DNA of 64,000 nucleotides from Leptospira noumeaensis (lineage in GTDB: Bacteria; Spirochaetota; Leptospiria; Leptospirales; Leptospiraceae): NCBI RefSeq assembly GCF_004770765.1, contig NZ_RQFK01000028.1:248001-312000 (forward strand), in the 5' to 3' direction. A program made the position numbers and the translations under genes. Within the stretch, counting starts at the first letter, position 1. Each line of letters starts with the position of its first letter. This document shows, piece by piece, positions 55,556 through 63,222 of the stretch. The notes under the pieces are model-generated. The model made no database searches and had not been told where the DNA came from. It saw only the letters and a program-made list of their open reading frames with translations.

Positions 55556-55608
55556 AAAGAGAAGTAAAACCACTTTTAACAAACTCTAGTTCTTAAAGGA
55601 TAGCGACC

Positions 55609-56334
55609 ATGTCGGAAACAAATTCATTTTTTAAACGCAGTATCAAGTCAGTATTTAGCTTTTTTCTCACGCAAACCAAAGTTTCCAAAATAGAACGGCT
55701 CGCGGAGAGTTTCATTCTCATCGAAATGATGGGAACAAAGTTAAAAGAAGCCAAGTGGATCCCAGGAAGTAAGGTGCAAGTCGATGTGGGAAATCTTACT
55801 TACCGCACTTACACGCCCATCAGTGTGGACAAAAACGAAGGCAAACTCTCATTCCTCTCTTATAAGCGAAATGATGGCCCTGCCTCCACTTGGATCCATT
55901 CCTTAAAAGTAGGAGACCCTTGCGAAGTTTTCGGCCCTCGTGAGTCTTTAGATTTTTCGAATCTAGAAGAAGATGCAATCCTATTCGGCGATGAGACTTC
56001 CATTGGAATCGCGAAGGTATTACAAAACAATGTGAAAAAGAAGTCTCACACATTCCTCGAATTGACTTCGGCAGAAGCGGGGAAAGAGGTTCTCGAAAAA
56101 TTGGGAGTTACGGGACAAAGAGTTTTTGAAAGATCTTCCGATGGATCGCATCTCCAAACAATAGCAAAGGAAATGATTGATCTGATTTCAAAAATTCCCG
56201 AAGCAAAGATTTTTCTTACCGGGCGAGCCAGTTCCATCCAACAAGTCAGAACCTATTTGAAGAATTCAGGGATTCCAACTAACAAGCTAAAGGTTCGTGC
56301 CTACTGGGCGGATGGGAAAAAGGGTTTGGATTGA
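55609..56334 (+). CDS. Siderophore-interacting / ferredoxin-reductase-type FAD protein
   Basis: The 241-residue protein has the FAD-binding barrel with TYRTYTPISVDKNEG (the RxYTP-type flavin site), then GPASTWIHSLKVGDPCEVFGPR, and a NAD(P)-binding half with LFGDETSIGIA and FLTGRASSIQQVRTYL. It ends VRAYWADGKKGLD, which is typical of siderophore-interacting ferric reductases. It probably releases iron from siderophores or reduces flavin-linked substrates. A good AAAGGA site precedes the ATG, and a TetR-like palindrome lies upstream. Confidence 0.83.
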   Translation: MSETNSFFKRSIKSVFSFFLTQTKVSKIERLAESFILIEMMGTKLKEAKWIPGSKVQVDVGNLTYRTYTPISVDKNEGKLSFLSYKRNDGPASTWIHSLKVGDPCEVFGPRESLDFSNLEEDAILFGDETSIGIAKVLQNNVKKKSHTFLELTSAEAGKEVLEKLGVTGQRVFERSSDGSHLQTIAKEMIDLISKIPEAKIFLTGRASSIQQVRTYLKNSGIPTNKLKVRAYWADGKKGLD

Positions 56335-56348
56335 GAGGATTTTTTGGG

Positions 56349-56475
56349 GCGTTCCCAATGGGATCGTGTCACTGGATTTGATCTAAAAAGGGTCGGGCAA
56401 CTCCGGGGTGCGCTTCGCTCCCGTCCCCAGCCATCTAACGATGGCAGGTGACCAAGCCCTCCGTCTCCCTAACGC
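56349..56475 (+). repeat. GC-rich structured dispersed repeat, copy C
   Basis: It starts GCGTTCCCAAT and ends CTCCCTAACGC. The body has GGGTCGGGC and GGGGTGCGCTTCGCTCCCG, and the variable hairpin is GCCATC/GATGGC with loop TAAC. It lies directly after the flavin reductase gene in a 329-base gap. Confidence 0.82.
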
Positions 56476-56663
56476 GGGAAATTTAGAAAAACCACTCCAT
56501 TCGATCCTTTCACAGGGAACTCATTGAAGCAAAATAGAGTCGCCTTCCACATAACCCACCTCCTATCATGACGGATAGATTCCGATTTTTTTCAAAAACC
56601 AAATCTTTATTTCTCAATTTGATTTCGGAATACCACCTCTAAATTTTTGATATGGTTTAATAC
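56476..56663. other. Rest of gap before cyclase gene
   Basis: Between repeat copy C and the cyclase start no reading frame or palindrome stands out; it presumably carries the cyclase promoter. Confidence 0.35.
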
Positions 56664-57902
56664 ATGAAACTTTCGTTAGTTGATGAAATCTTAATTGTAA
56701 GGGAGATGAAAAACGAAAAAACTGTCGCTTTTGTTCGATTTGCCCTATTCTCAGTCACTTCTATTTTAGATAGTTTATCCTATTTTGGTTGGATCCATTA
56801 TACAATTGTTCCAACGAGTCTCATCACTGTTGGATTGGATATTTTATTTCTAATCTTTGCCACCCTTGTTTTGATTTTTCTATTTTATTTACCTTACAAA
56901 CACTATCTAAAATTTTTTACGATTACCTTAGACTATTTTATCATTGGGCTTATGATTTTTCTTGACCCAACGATTCTAAAAGGAAACGGCCTCATCTATT
57001 TTATTGCAATGACAAGTGCCATGTTTGTTTTCCAGTTCAATCTTCTGAGAAACTCGAAAGCAGGAACGATCTATGGCGCTATTTTGGCATTTGTTTATTT
57101 CCTTGTGGTCTCCATTGGATTAGAAGATGGTTACCCATTTGATTTAATTCCCATGATGTTTGGATTGGCAATGATGCTTGGAATGGGATATCTAACAACG
57201 GTTTCCAATATCGAAATGGTGAAAGAAGCCAATGCAAAACAAATGATGGAAAGATTTCTTCCTTCACAGTTAGTCAGCGAGTTCTATAAAAACAAAGCGC
57301 AACTAGAACCTGGGGGCGAAAACAAAGAAGTAACGATTCTTTTTTCAGATATCAGATCTTTTACAAAATTTTCAGAACAACGGACTGCCGAAGAAGTGGT
57401 TCAATTCTTAAATCATTATTTATCTCGCATGACAGATGTCATATTTAAATTCAATGGCACCATCGATAAATTTATCGGTGATGCGATCATGACTATATTT
57501 GGTGCTCCGTTCAAACGAGATGATGATGCTCTCCGCGCCGTCAAATCCGCTGTCGCTATGATTCGTGAAATAGAGATACTAAACGATACGATGCCAAATC
57601 CTGAAGACAAATTACAAGTGGGAATTGGGATTCATACAGGAGAAGCCATTGTCGGTAATATTGGCTCCGACCGAAGGTTAGATTATACAGTCATTGGTGA
57701 CAATGTAAATTTAGCTTCTAGAATCGAAGGATTAACCAAACATTACAATTGCCCTATTTTAATATCCGAGGTCACATTCAAACAAGTTGTCGGCAAATAC
57801 TCGCTAGATGATGGTTTTGAAATTAGAGAAATTGATCAAGTCATTGTCAAAGGGAAGTCAAAGCCAATCACCGTGTATGAAGTGATTTGTTTAACAGTTT
57901 AG
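56664..57902 (+). CDS. Class III adenylate/guanylate cyclase with six-helix membrane domain
   Basis: The 412-residue protein has about six membrane helices in the first 175 residues, then a short linker and a class III cyclase domain (about 210-400). Metal-binding aspartates lie in ILFSDIRSFTKF and KFIGDAIMTIFG. Transition-state residues are in DYTVIGDNVNLASRIEG, and a basic substrate-specificity position lies in the middle of the domain. It makes cAMP or cGMP; the residues seen do not decide which. An NTF2-like fragment starts 15 bases later. Confidence 0.92.
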   Translation: MKLSLVDEILIVREMKNEKTVAFVRFALFSVTSILDSLSYFGWIHYTIVPTSLITVGLDILFLIFATLVLIFLFYLPYKHYLKFFTITLDYFIIGLMIFLDPTILKGNGLIYFIAMTSAMFVFQFNLLRNSKAGTIYGAILAFVYFLVVSIGLEDGYPFDLIPMMFGLAMMLGMGYLTTVSNIEMVKEANAKQMMERFLPSQLVSEFYKNKAQLEPGGENKEVTILFSDIRSFTKFSEQRTAEEVVQFLNHYLSRMTDVIFKFNGTIDKFIGDAIMTIFGAPFKRDDDALRAVKSAVAMIREIEILNDTMPNPEDKLQVGIGIHTGEAIVGNIGSDRRLDYTVIGDNVNLASRIEGLTKHYNCPILISEVTFKQVVGKYSLDDGFEIREIDQVIVKGKSKPITVYEVICLTV

Positions 57903-57917
57903 AAAAAGGAATCCCAT

Positions 57918-58196
57918 ATGAATGTACATGAAAACAAAAAGATTGTTACCGATTTTTTTAGACACCTGAATGAACGAAATTTGAAAGATGCATTCGAATT
58001 ATTAGATGATGACTTACGTTGGTGGATTGTAGGAAACATACCCGTTTCCGGTGATTACGATTTTAAAAAGATAACATTTGGATTTAAAATGATCTTCAGA
58101 GCATTTGAGCACTTCCAGTTCACTTTGAAAGAGATGACGGGAGAAGAAGAACGAGTCAGCCTTGTAGCCGAATCACATGGAATTAGAAAGTCATGA
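57918..58196 (+). CDS. Shortened SnoaL/NTF2-like protein
   Basis: The 92-residue product starts with the SnoaL pattern: NKKIVTDFFRHLNERNLKDA, DDDLRWWIVG, then FQFTLKEMTGEEERVSLVAESHG. It stops where the last two strands and their conserved aromatic segment should be, so it is about 40 residues short. It may be a 3'-truncated gene. It lies 15 bases after the cyclase stop and is followed by a small hairpin (TGAAGC/GCTTCA). Confidence 0.55.
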   Translation: MNVHENKKIVTDFFRHLNERNLKDAFELLDDDLRWWIVGNIPVSGDYDFKKITFGFKMIFRAFEHFQFTLKEMTGEEERVSLVAESHGIRKS

Positions 58197-58233
58197 AAGT
58201 TAAGGCCTTTCTTAAATGAAGCGATAAATTGCT

Positions 58234-58845
58234 TCAAGTATCCATCCGAATGGGATTGATCAAATCAAATAACTGTAATTTTAGTTTATAATATTCGGAA
58301 GTATATTCATAACGATTTCCGAATAAGTTATCTAACTTTCCCGAATTATCTCTATTCGTATAGATGATGTCTTCAATCTCACGTCTACGACTTTCCAAGT
58401 TTGGATCGATATCTTTTCTATGAGTGATCATCACTTTTACAATTTTCTTTTCTAAAATGTCTACTTTGTTGAAGGCATATTCAGTACTATTGAATTTGTT
58501 TTTGCGTTTGATAAACCAGCGAACTGCATCAGGGTATTTTGACACTAGCTTTCGGTATTCCCCTTTATCCAAGGAAATTGGCTCAGGTTCCATTTGATGA
58601 ACTTTTCTTAAATTTTTCACTCGTTTGATTTTCGAAAACGCTTCAACAATATAAAGATATGCCTCTTTATGTTTGGAAGTTTGTAATTTCAAAGACCAAA
58701 CCAATCCATAAGAATGAAAGATAGGTTTTTTCAATTCAATCGAAGGGAGAGACTTAATTTCATCACGAATTTTGGAAAGTTCTCTATCCAAACGGATCAA
58801 TTCTTTTTCTTTTACTTTTATACTGATTTGTCGGTCTACTCTCAT
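58234..58845 (-). CDS. Hypothetical helical protein
   Basis: The 203-residue protein is rich in lysine, arginine and glutamate with long predicted helices (KEKELIRLDRELSKIRDE and a late KLKLQLFDLI). It contains YRKLVSKYPDAVRWFIKRKN. No signal peptide, membrane helix, enzymatic motif or known family was seen. It could be a nucleic-acid-associated coiled-coil protein, but this is a guess from charge. It sits alone between the cyclase unit and the defence operon. Confidence 0.55.
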   Translation of the reverse strand: MRVDRQISIKVKEKELIRLDRELSKIRDEIKSLPSIELKKPIFHSYGLVWSLKLQTSKHKEAYLYIVEAFSKIKRVKNLRKVHQMEPEPISLDKGEYRKLVSKYPDAVRWFIKRKNKFNSTEYAFNKVDILEKKIVKVMITHRKDIDPNLESRRREIEDIIYTNRDNSGKLDNLFGNRYEYTSEYYKLKLQLFDLINPIRMDT

Positions 58846-59139
58846 ACTCTAAAGTTTATATCGAACTTAGGATAAATTTCTAAATAGGAAGAGTTGTTAT
58901 TTTGTTATAAGTAATTACGGTGCATCATTTTCAATATGATTTGCTTTCTATCTAAAAAACATAATTGGCAAATCAGTCGAAGAGCAATCGGCTATCAGTT
59001 CCTCATTCGATCCAAAAATTAAATTTAGTAAGGAACTATTGTATCAATGGCTGAGACCTGGAATTAAACGATGGAAATCAGATAAGTGCTCCCTCCGGAC
59101 ATAAAAAAAGCAGCAGAATGCCTTCCCGACTCCTGCTCA
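58846..59139. other. Intergenic stretch before GC-rich elements
   Basis: About 290 A/T-rich bases with no convincing gene. It runs from the start of the hypothetical gene at 58845 to the GC-rich hairpin block at 59140. Confidence 0.4.
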
Positions 59140-59228
59140 CGTGACATCCATGTCACGATTCGCGAGCTTTGGCTAGGCTTACGCTTTCGCCAAACTCGCA
59201 TTCTCGCTCCCTATGGGTCGCTGCGAAT
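59140..59228. repeat. GC-rich palindromic block next to repeat copy D
   Basis: CGTGACAT-CC-ATGTCACG is an 8-base stem at 59140-59157. It is followed by an outer ATTCGC/GCGAAT pair (59158-59163 with 59223-59228) enclosing GAGCTTTGGC paired with GCCAAACTC. The base composition differs sharply from the flanks. It looks like a structured mobile or RNA-type element, but I see no second copy in the window. Confidence 0.45.
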
Positions 59229-59271
59229 GGTTCGACCAACCCGGTCCTCTGAATTGATTTTAAAGACTTGG

Positions 59272-59370
59272 GCGTTCCCAATTTAATTGAATTGTTAAAT
59301 AGTATTGAATTAGGGTCGGGCTCTCCCTCGATGAGGGCGCTCGGTCAGCCGGAACGGCGATCCCTAACGT
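59272..59370 (+). repeat. GC-rich structured dispersed repeat, copy D
   Basis: It starts GCGTTCCCAAT and ends GATCCCTAACGT, with GGGTCGGGC in the body. The variable hairpin is CCCTC/GAGGG with a three-base loop, and the middle is shorter than in copies A-C. It lies six bases beyond the 3' end of the zeta-toxin-like gene. Confidence 0.75.
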
Positions 59371-59376
59371 GGGATC

Positions 59377-60129
59377 CTATTGTTTATCCACAACATATTT
59401 AATAAACCAGGTTGGAACATCGTCTCGAGTAAATACTTCGACCTCTTTGCCATTCGTTACCTCTGCAAATAATAATTTATCAAAAGTAACACTTGAAGTA
59501 TCAAAAAGGAATGCTCGATTTGATAATCGGATTGCTTCTTTTAAATTTTCTAAACTACGATAATATCTTTCTTCAATTTTATCAGCTGGAACGCTATGAC
59601 CTTTTTCTTCCACTCTGAGATCAACTCTATTCTTATTGATTTCCGGATCGACAGTACAAAAAAAATAAAGATAGATCGAATAACCAATATCTTTAGCTTT
59701 TTTTAAAAAGTTAAGCTTCCTCTCATCACTCATGACTGTTTCGAAAGAAAAGGAGATATTTGATTCCAACAATTTTTGCCTAAGAAATTCTGCCAAGTCT
59801 GCAGAGATGTATGAATTTATCTCCAATCTTTCATCTACTAACAATTCGTTATCTATGATCTTAAAATACTTCCAAAGATCTGATACTCCTGTTTTCTTCG
59901 GAGAAAACTCTGACTTTTGGAAAAAGGATTGAATTTCTTCCGTTGTAAAATGGATTTTATATTGGTTGGTATTTAGAACATTTTCTTCTTTTAATTTCTT
60001 TTCAATCTCATCAGCATTCACATAAACACCAAGTTTATGTCTAGGATCGGTATTTTCAAATTCTTTGATAAAGGAAGATTTTCCCGATCCATTTGGTCCA
60101 GCAAAAATACGAAGTCGTTTTTTGCTCAT
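59377..60129 (-). CDS. Zeta-toxin-like P-loop kinase
   Basis: The 250-residue protein has a Walker A motif GPNGSGKSS near the N-terminus, VNADEIE, SFSFETVMSD (the substrate-binding region of zeta toxins) and YFFCTVDPEINKNRVDLRV. Zeta toxins phosphorylate UDP-N-acetylglucosamine precursors and stop cell-wall synthesis; related kinases without toxicity also exist. It is the last gene of the defence operon, directly after the 98-112 residue small protein (TAAATG junction), which is the candidate antitoxin. Confidence 0.78.
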   Translation of the reverse strand: MSKKRLRIFAGPNGSGKSSFIKEFENTDPRHKLGVYVNADEIEKKLKEENVLNTNQYKIHFTTEEIQSFFQKSEFSPKKTGVSDLWKYFKIIDNELLVDERLEINSYISADLAEFLRQKLLESNISFSFETVMSDERKLNFLKKAKDIGYSIYLYFFCTVDPEINKNRVDLRVEEKGHSVPADKIEERYYRSLENLKEAIRLSNRAFLFDTSSVTFDKLLFAEVTNGKEVEVFTRDDVPTWFIKYVVDKQ

Positions 60130-60426
60130 TTAAGATAGTTTAAATTTAGGAGGTAAGTGGTTTGGATCGGTTGGTAATTTTTTAAACAATTCTTTGTGAC
60201 CATCAGGATGTTTCCAATAAAGCGAATCTCCCTCTTGTACTAAAAGAGGAATCTTTGTTTCTTTCGCTCTTTCCGATGCCTTAATTGAAGCTAGAATTGC
60301 TGCACCGAGAATGGCTCCCACTGCGATATCTTCGCCGTCAGCCTCTCGTTTTAGGAGTGCCGTCAAACCTGCGCCTAAGAGTCCACCTTTGATCAAATTG
60401 TTTAAGGTTTCCTCATCTTCCCGGTT
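60130..60426 (-). CDS. Small protein preceding the zeta-like gene, candidate antitoxin
   Basis: The 98-residue protein from ATG 60426 (112 residues if TTG 60468 is used; neither has a strong ribosome-binding site) has a glycine/alanine-rich helix (KGGLLGAGLTALL, GAILGAAILAS), then a charged part ending KHPDGHKELFKKLP. Its stop is immediately followed by the zeta-like start, the usual order of antitoxin and toxin. It resembles no antitoxin I know; the glycine-rich part could instead be a membrane-associated helix. Antitoxin role is inferred from position. Confidence 0.5.
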   Translation of the reverse strand, partial: NREDEETLNNLIKGGLLGAGLTALLKREADGEDIAVGAILGAAILASIKASERAKETKIPLLVQEGDSLYWKHPDGHKELFKKLPTDPNHLPPKFKLS

Positions 60427-60517
60427 CATGGATATATCGTAAGGAGCATTGGTTGTTTTGTCAACCAAAGAGGACTCATTCTAAATTGCCTTGGATTGCG
60501 AAAATCCCCTCCACCCT

Positions 60518-62131
60518 TCAGGGCAACTCTGACAACCCCAACTCTTTCAAAAACCCATTGTGTTTTTTCTTTGCCTCTCGGATCTTTTTTTCCAGATCGA
60601 CTAGCTCAGCATTCACCTGCTCCAAATCTACCGCTTCATCTGCCTTAGCTGTGCTAATATAACGAGAAATATTTAGATTAAAATCATTCTTTTCAATTTC
60701 CTTCAATCCCACACGACGAGAATACTTTTCTTCTTCTGCTCGGAATTGGTAAGTGGAGACAATCTTTTCAATGTGCTCAACTGAAAGTTGATTTTGGCGT
60801 TTGCCTTTATCAAAATATCCACTGGCATTGATAAATAAAATATCATCAAATTTTTTGCACTTTTTTAGGACGAGAATACAAACAGGGATGCCTGTTGAAT
60901 AAAACAAGTTAGATGGTAAACCAATCACAGTATCAATATGCGAATCTTGGATGAGTTTGGTACGAATTTTTTCTTCCGCACCTCCTCGAAACAATACTCC
61001 ATGAGGAAGAATGATCGCCATCGTTCCTTCATCGCTTAGGAAATGAAACCCGTGGAGTAAAAAGGCAAAATCGGCAGCGGATTTGGGAGCAAGCCCATAA
61101 CTCTTAAAACGAAAATCTTCTGCTAAGGCTTCGCTCGGTTCCCAACGCAAACTAAAAGGGGGATTTGCAACAATCGCATCAAAATACATTTTCTTTGCTG
61201 GATTTGGGTTGTTCAAAATTTCCCATTCGTTTAACAAAGAGTCTCCGTGGTGGATCTCAAACTCGGTATCTTTGACCCCATGGAGGAGCATATTCATTCG
61301 GGCCAAGTTAAACGTTGTGATGTTTTTTTCTTGTCCGAAAATCTTTCCAATGCTTCCACCTTCTTTCAAAATTTGATTTCGCACATTTAAAAGTAAGGAA
61401 CCAGAACCACAGGCAAAGTCCAAAACCTTCTCTAATTTTTTCTTTTTTCCCGTGCTTGGGTCTTGGCTGTCTAGGGTGACAATCGCCGATAAGATGCTAG
61501 ATATCTGTTGTGGTGTATAAAACTCTCCTGCTTTTTTTCCTGAACCCGCAGCAAACTGACCAATCAAATACTCGTAGGCATCACCTAGTATATCTAAGTC
61601 GGATGAAAACTGCCCGATTCCCTCTGCAATTTTAGTGATGATGACACAGAGTTTTTTATTTCTTTCCTCATAGTTTCGCCCGAGTTTTTCGGAACTCAAA
61701 TTGATTTCAGAAAACAACCCCCGAAAGGTGCTAGCAAAGGATTGTTCTTCGATGTATTTGAATCCTTCGCCCAGGGTATCCAACAAATCCCTACTTTGTA
61801 CGCGCGCCAGTTCCCCGATATGGCTCCAAAGATACTTTGGTTCGATCACATAATGGAGTTTGCGGCGCATTTGTTTTTCAAACTCTTGCGTATCTTTTGG
61901 GTTTGCTTCATACCAAACATTTAAAGGTGTTCGGCTGTCGCCGGTATCCAACTTGGGATAGTCTTTGCCCAACTCCTTTTTTGCCGCCGACTCAAAGTTA
62001 TCCGACAAATACCGTAAAAAAAGAAAGGAAAGCATATAATCCCGGAAATCATCTGCATTCATGGAACCACGCAATTGGTCTGCAATGTTCCAAAGAGTTT
62101 TACCTAGTTGGTTTTGTAGTTGTTCTGTCAT
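60518..62131 (-). CDS. hsdM: Type I restriction-modification methyltransferase subunit HsdM
   Basis: The 537-residue N6-adenine methyltransferase has an HsdM N-terminal helical domain (about 5-140) and the SAM site LDFACGSGSLLLNVRN. The catalytic NPPF is at 323-326. With HsdS it methylates one recognition half-site on each strand. It is 11 bases after the ATPase gene and is the third gene of the minus-strand operon, an unusual order since hsdM usually precedes hsdS. Confidence 0.95.
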   Translation of the reverse strand: MTEQLQNQLGKTLWNIADQLRGSMNADDFRDYMLSFLFLRYLSDNFESAAKKELGKDYPKLDTGDSRTPLNVWYEANPKDTQEFEKQMRRKLHYVIEPKYLWSHIGELARVQSRDLLDTLGEGFKYIEEQSFASTFRGLFSEINLSSEKLGRNYEERNKKLCVIITKIAEGIGQFSSDLDILGDAYEYLIGQFAAGSGKKAGEFYTPQQISSILSAIVTLDSQDPSTGKKKKLEKVLDFACGSGSLLLNVRNQILKEGGSIGKIFGQEKNITTFNLARMNMLLHGVKDTEFEIHHGDSLLNEWEILNNPNPAKKMYFDAIVANPPFSLRWEPSEALAEDFRFKSYGLAPKSAADFAFLLHGFHFLSDEGTMAIILPHGVLFRGGAEEKIRTKLIQDSHIDTVIGLPSNLFYSTGIPVCILVLKKCKKFDDILFINASGYFDKGKRQNQLSVEHIEKIVSTYQFRAEEEKYSRRVGLKEIEKNDFNLNISRYISTAKADEAVDLEQVNAELVDLEKKIREAKKKHNGFLKELGLSELP

Positions 62132-62142
62132 AATTATTTCTT

Positions 62143-63216
62143 CTATCTAGCTATAAATTCAGGGTTAAATTGATATCGATTCAAAAAATCATATAATATC
62201 TTTCGAAAATATTCTTTATTTTCATCTAACATTTCTTTCGGTTCAAAGAGTGAATAATTTCCATGACTGAGAACATTAATCATTCTCGTATAAATGACAC
62301 CATCTGGGTCATCATTATCTTGTTTTATGCATTGGGAAAAGTTTTTGAATCCATGAAAATGCGCTGTTTTCTCAAGAATATTCCTCAAAACATTAAAATG
62401 ATAGGTATAAAGTTGTCCAGACCTCGCAACTTCAGTAAGATCCTTTAAGGTTGCAACGTGATGATAAAAGGGAGTATCGGTTGTATCCTGGAGATTATAG
62501 CCACTCAAAGAATCGTTTTTACTCAAAAAAAATCGCTCAGCATTTCTCAATTCATTGCAAAGCACATTGAAAAAGAGAGTATGGTGAGATGAAATAATCA
62601 TTTTTTTACGATTATTTTGCTTCTTCAACATCTGCGCTAGATGCCCTGCAACTGCGATGGCATTGTTATCATCCAATGAAGAAATTGGATCATCAATGTA
62701 AATATACTTCACCCAACGATATGTTTCCTCTTCATCAATGGCTAGTTCCGCAATCGCTAAAAAGAAACACCAAATAAAAACGATTTCTTCCCCTCGTGAG
62801 ACCTTGATGTTATTAAAAGTAACAGTTTCATCTCCAATGCGAATTTTTCTTTCAAAGCTTATGAACCAGTCTTCATAATTGATAAAAAAATCAAAGTCTG
62901 TATACCTTCGAAGCAACGGTCGAATTCTACTTTCCATTTCTAAGGACTGGATTCCTTCCACAAATCTCGAGTGCCTATTGATTAAAAGTTTTCTTTCATT
63001 ATCGTTTTCTAAGTCATTGTCCCATCGAAAAAGATCCTCTGTAAACGCGTTAAAGTATAATGTATCTCGCTCATCTTCATTTTTTCCAGCATCTTTAAAG
63101 GCCATCGAAAGCCTAGTTTTGCCGGTTCCATTGTATGCATAGATAAGAATATATTTCTTGTCTGTTAACAATTGGCGAAAATGAGAAACAATATTTTCTA
63201 AACTAGCGAAAAACAT
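62143..63216 (-). CDS. PrrC/RloC-like ATPase, candidate anticodon nuclease
   Basis: The 357-residue protein has an ABC-type ATPase domain: Walker A AYNGTGKT (27-34), signature-like SRGEE and Walker B YIYIDDPISSLDDNN, the form seen in PrrC and RloC (AAA_13). The C-terminal part carries R278-x3-E282 (FNVLRNILEKTA) and a histidine 36 residues later (H318 in NVLSHGN), matching the spacing of the Arg-Glu-His catalytic triad of PrrC tRNA-anticodon nuclease. It lies between hsdS and hsdM, six and eleven bases away, as PrrC does in a type I system. Its ribosome-binding site GGGGAG overlaps the end of hsdS, so its synthesis is coupled. Confidence 0.7.
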   Translation of the reverse strand: MFFASLENIVSHFRQLLTDKKYILIYAYNGTGKTRLSMAFKDAGKNEDERDTLYFNAFTEDLFRWDNDLENDNERKLLINRHSRFVEGIQSLEMESRIRPLLRRYTDFDFFINYEDWFISFERKIRIGDETVTFNNIKVSRGEEIVFIWCFFLAIAELAIDEEETYRWVKYIYIDDPISSLDDNNAIAVAGHLAQMLKKQNNRKKMIISSHHTLFFNVLCNELRNAERFFLSKNDSLSGYNLQDTTDTPFYHHVATLKDLTEVARSGQLYTYHFNVLRNILEKTAHFHGFKNFSQCIKQDNDDPDGVIYTRMINVLSHGNYSLFEPKEMLDENKEYFRKILYDFLNRYQFNPEFIAR

Positions 63217-63222
63217 AAACTA

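Noticed and set aside
33876..59370. Structured repeats as integron attC sites, because of GCGTT and AACG ends
   Set aside because: The order is GTT...AAC, opposite to the R''...R' order expected of attC, the inner parts do not look like attC, and no integrase or cassette array is present.
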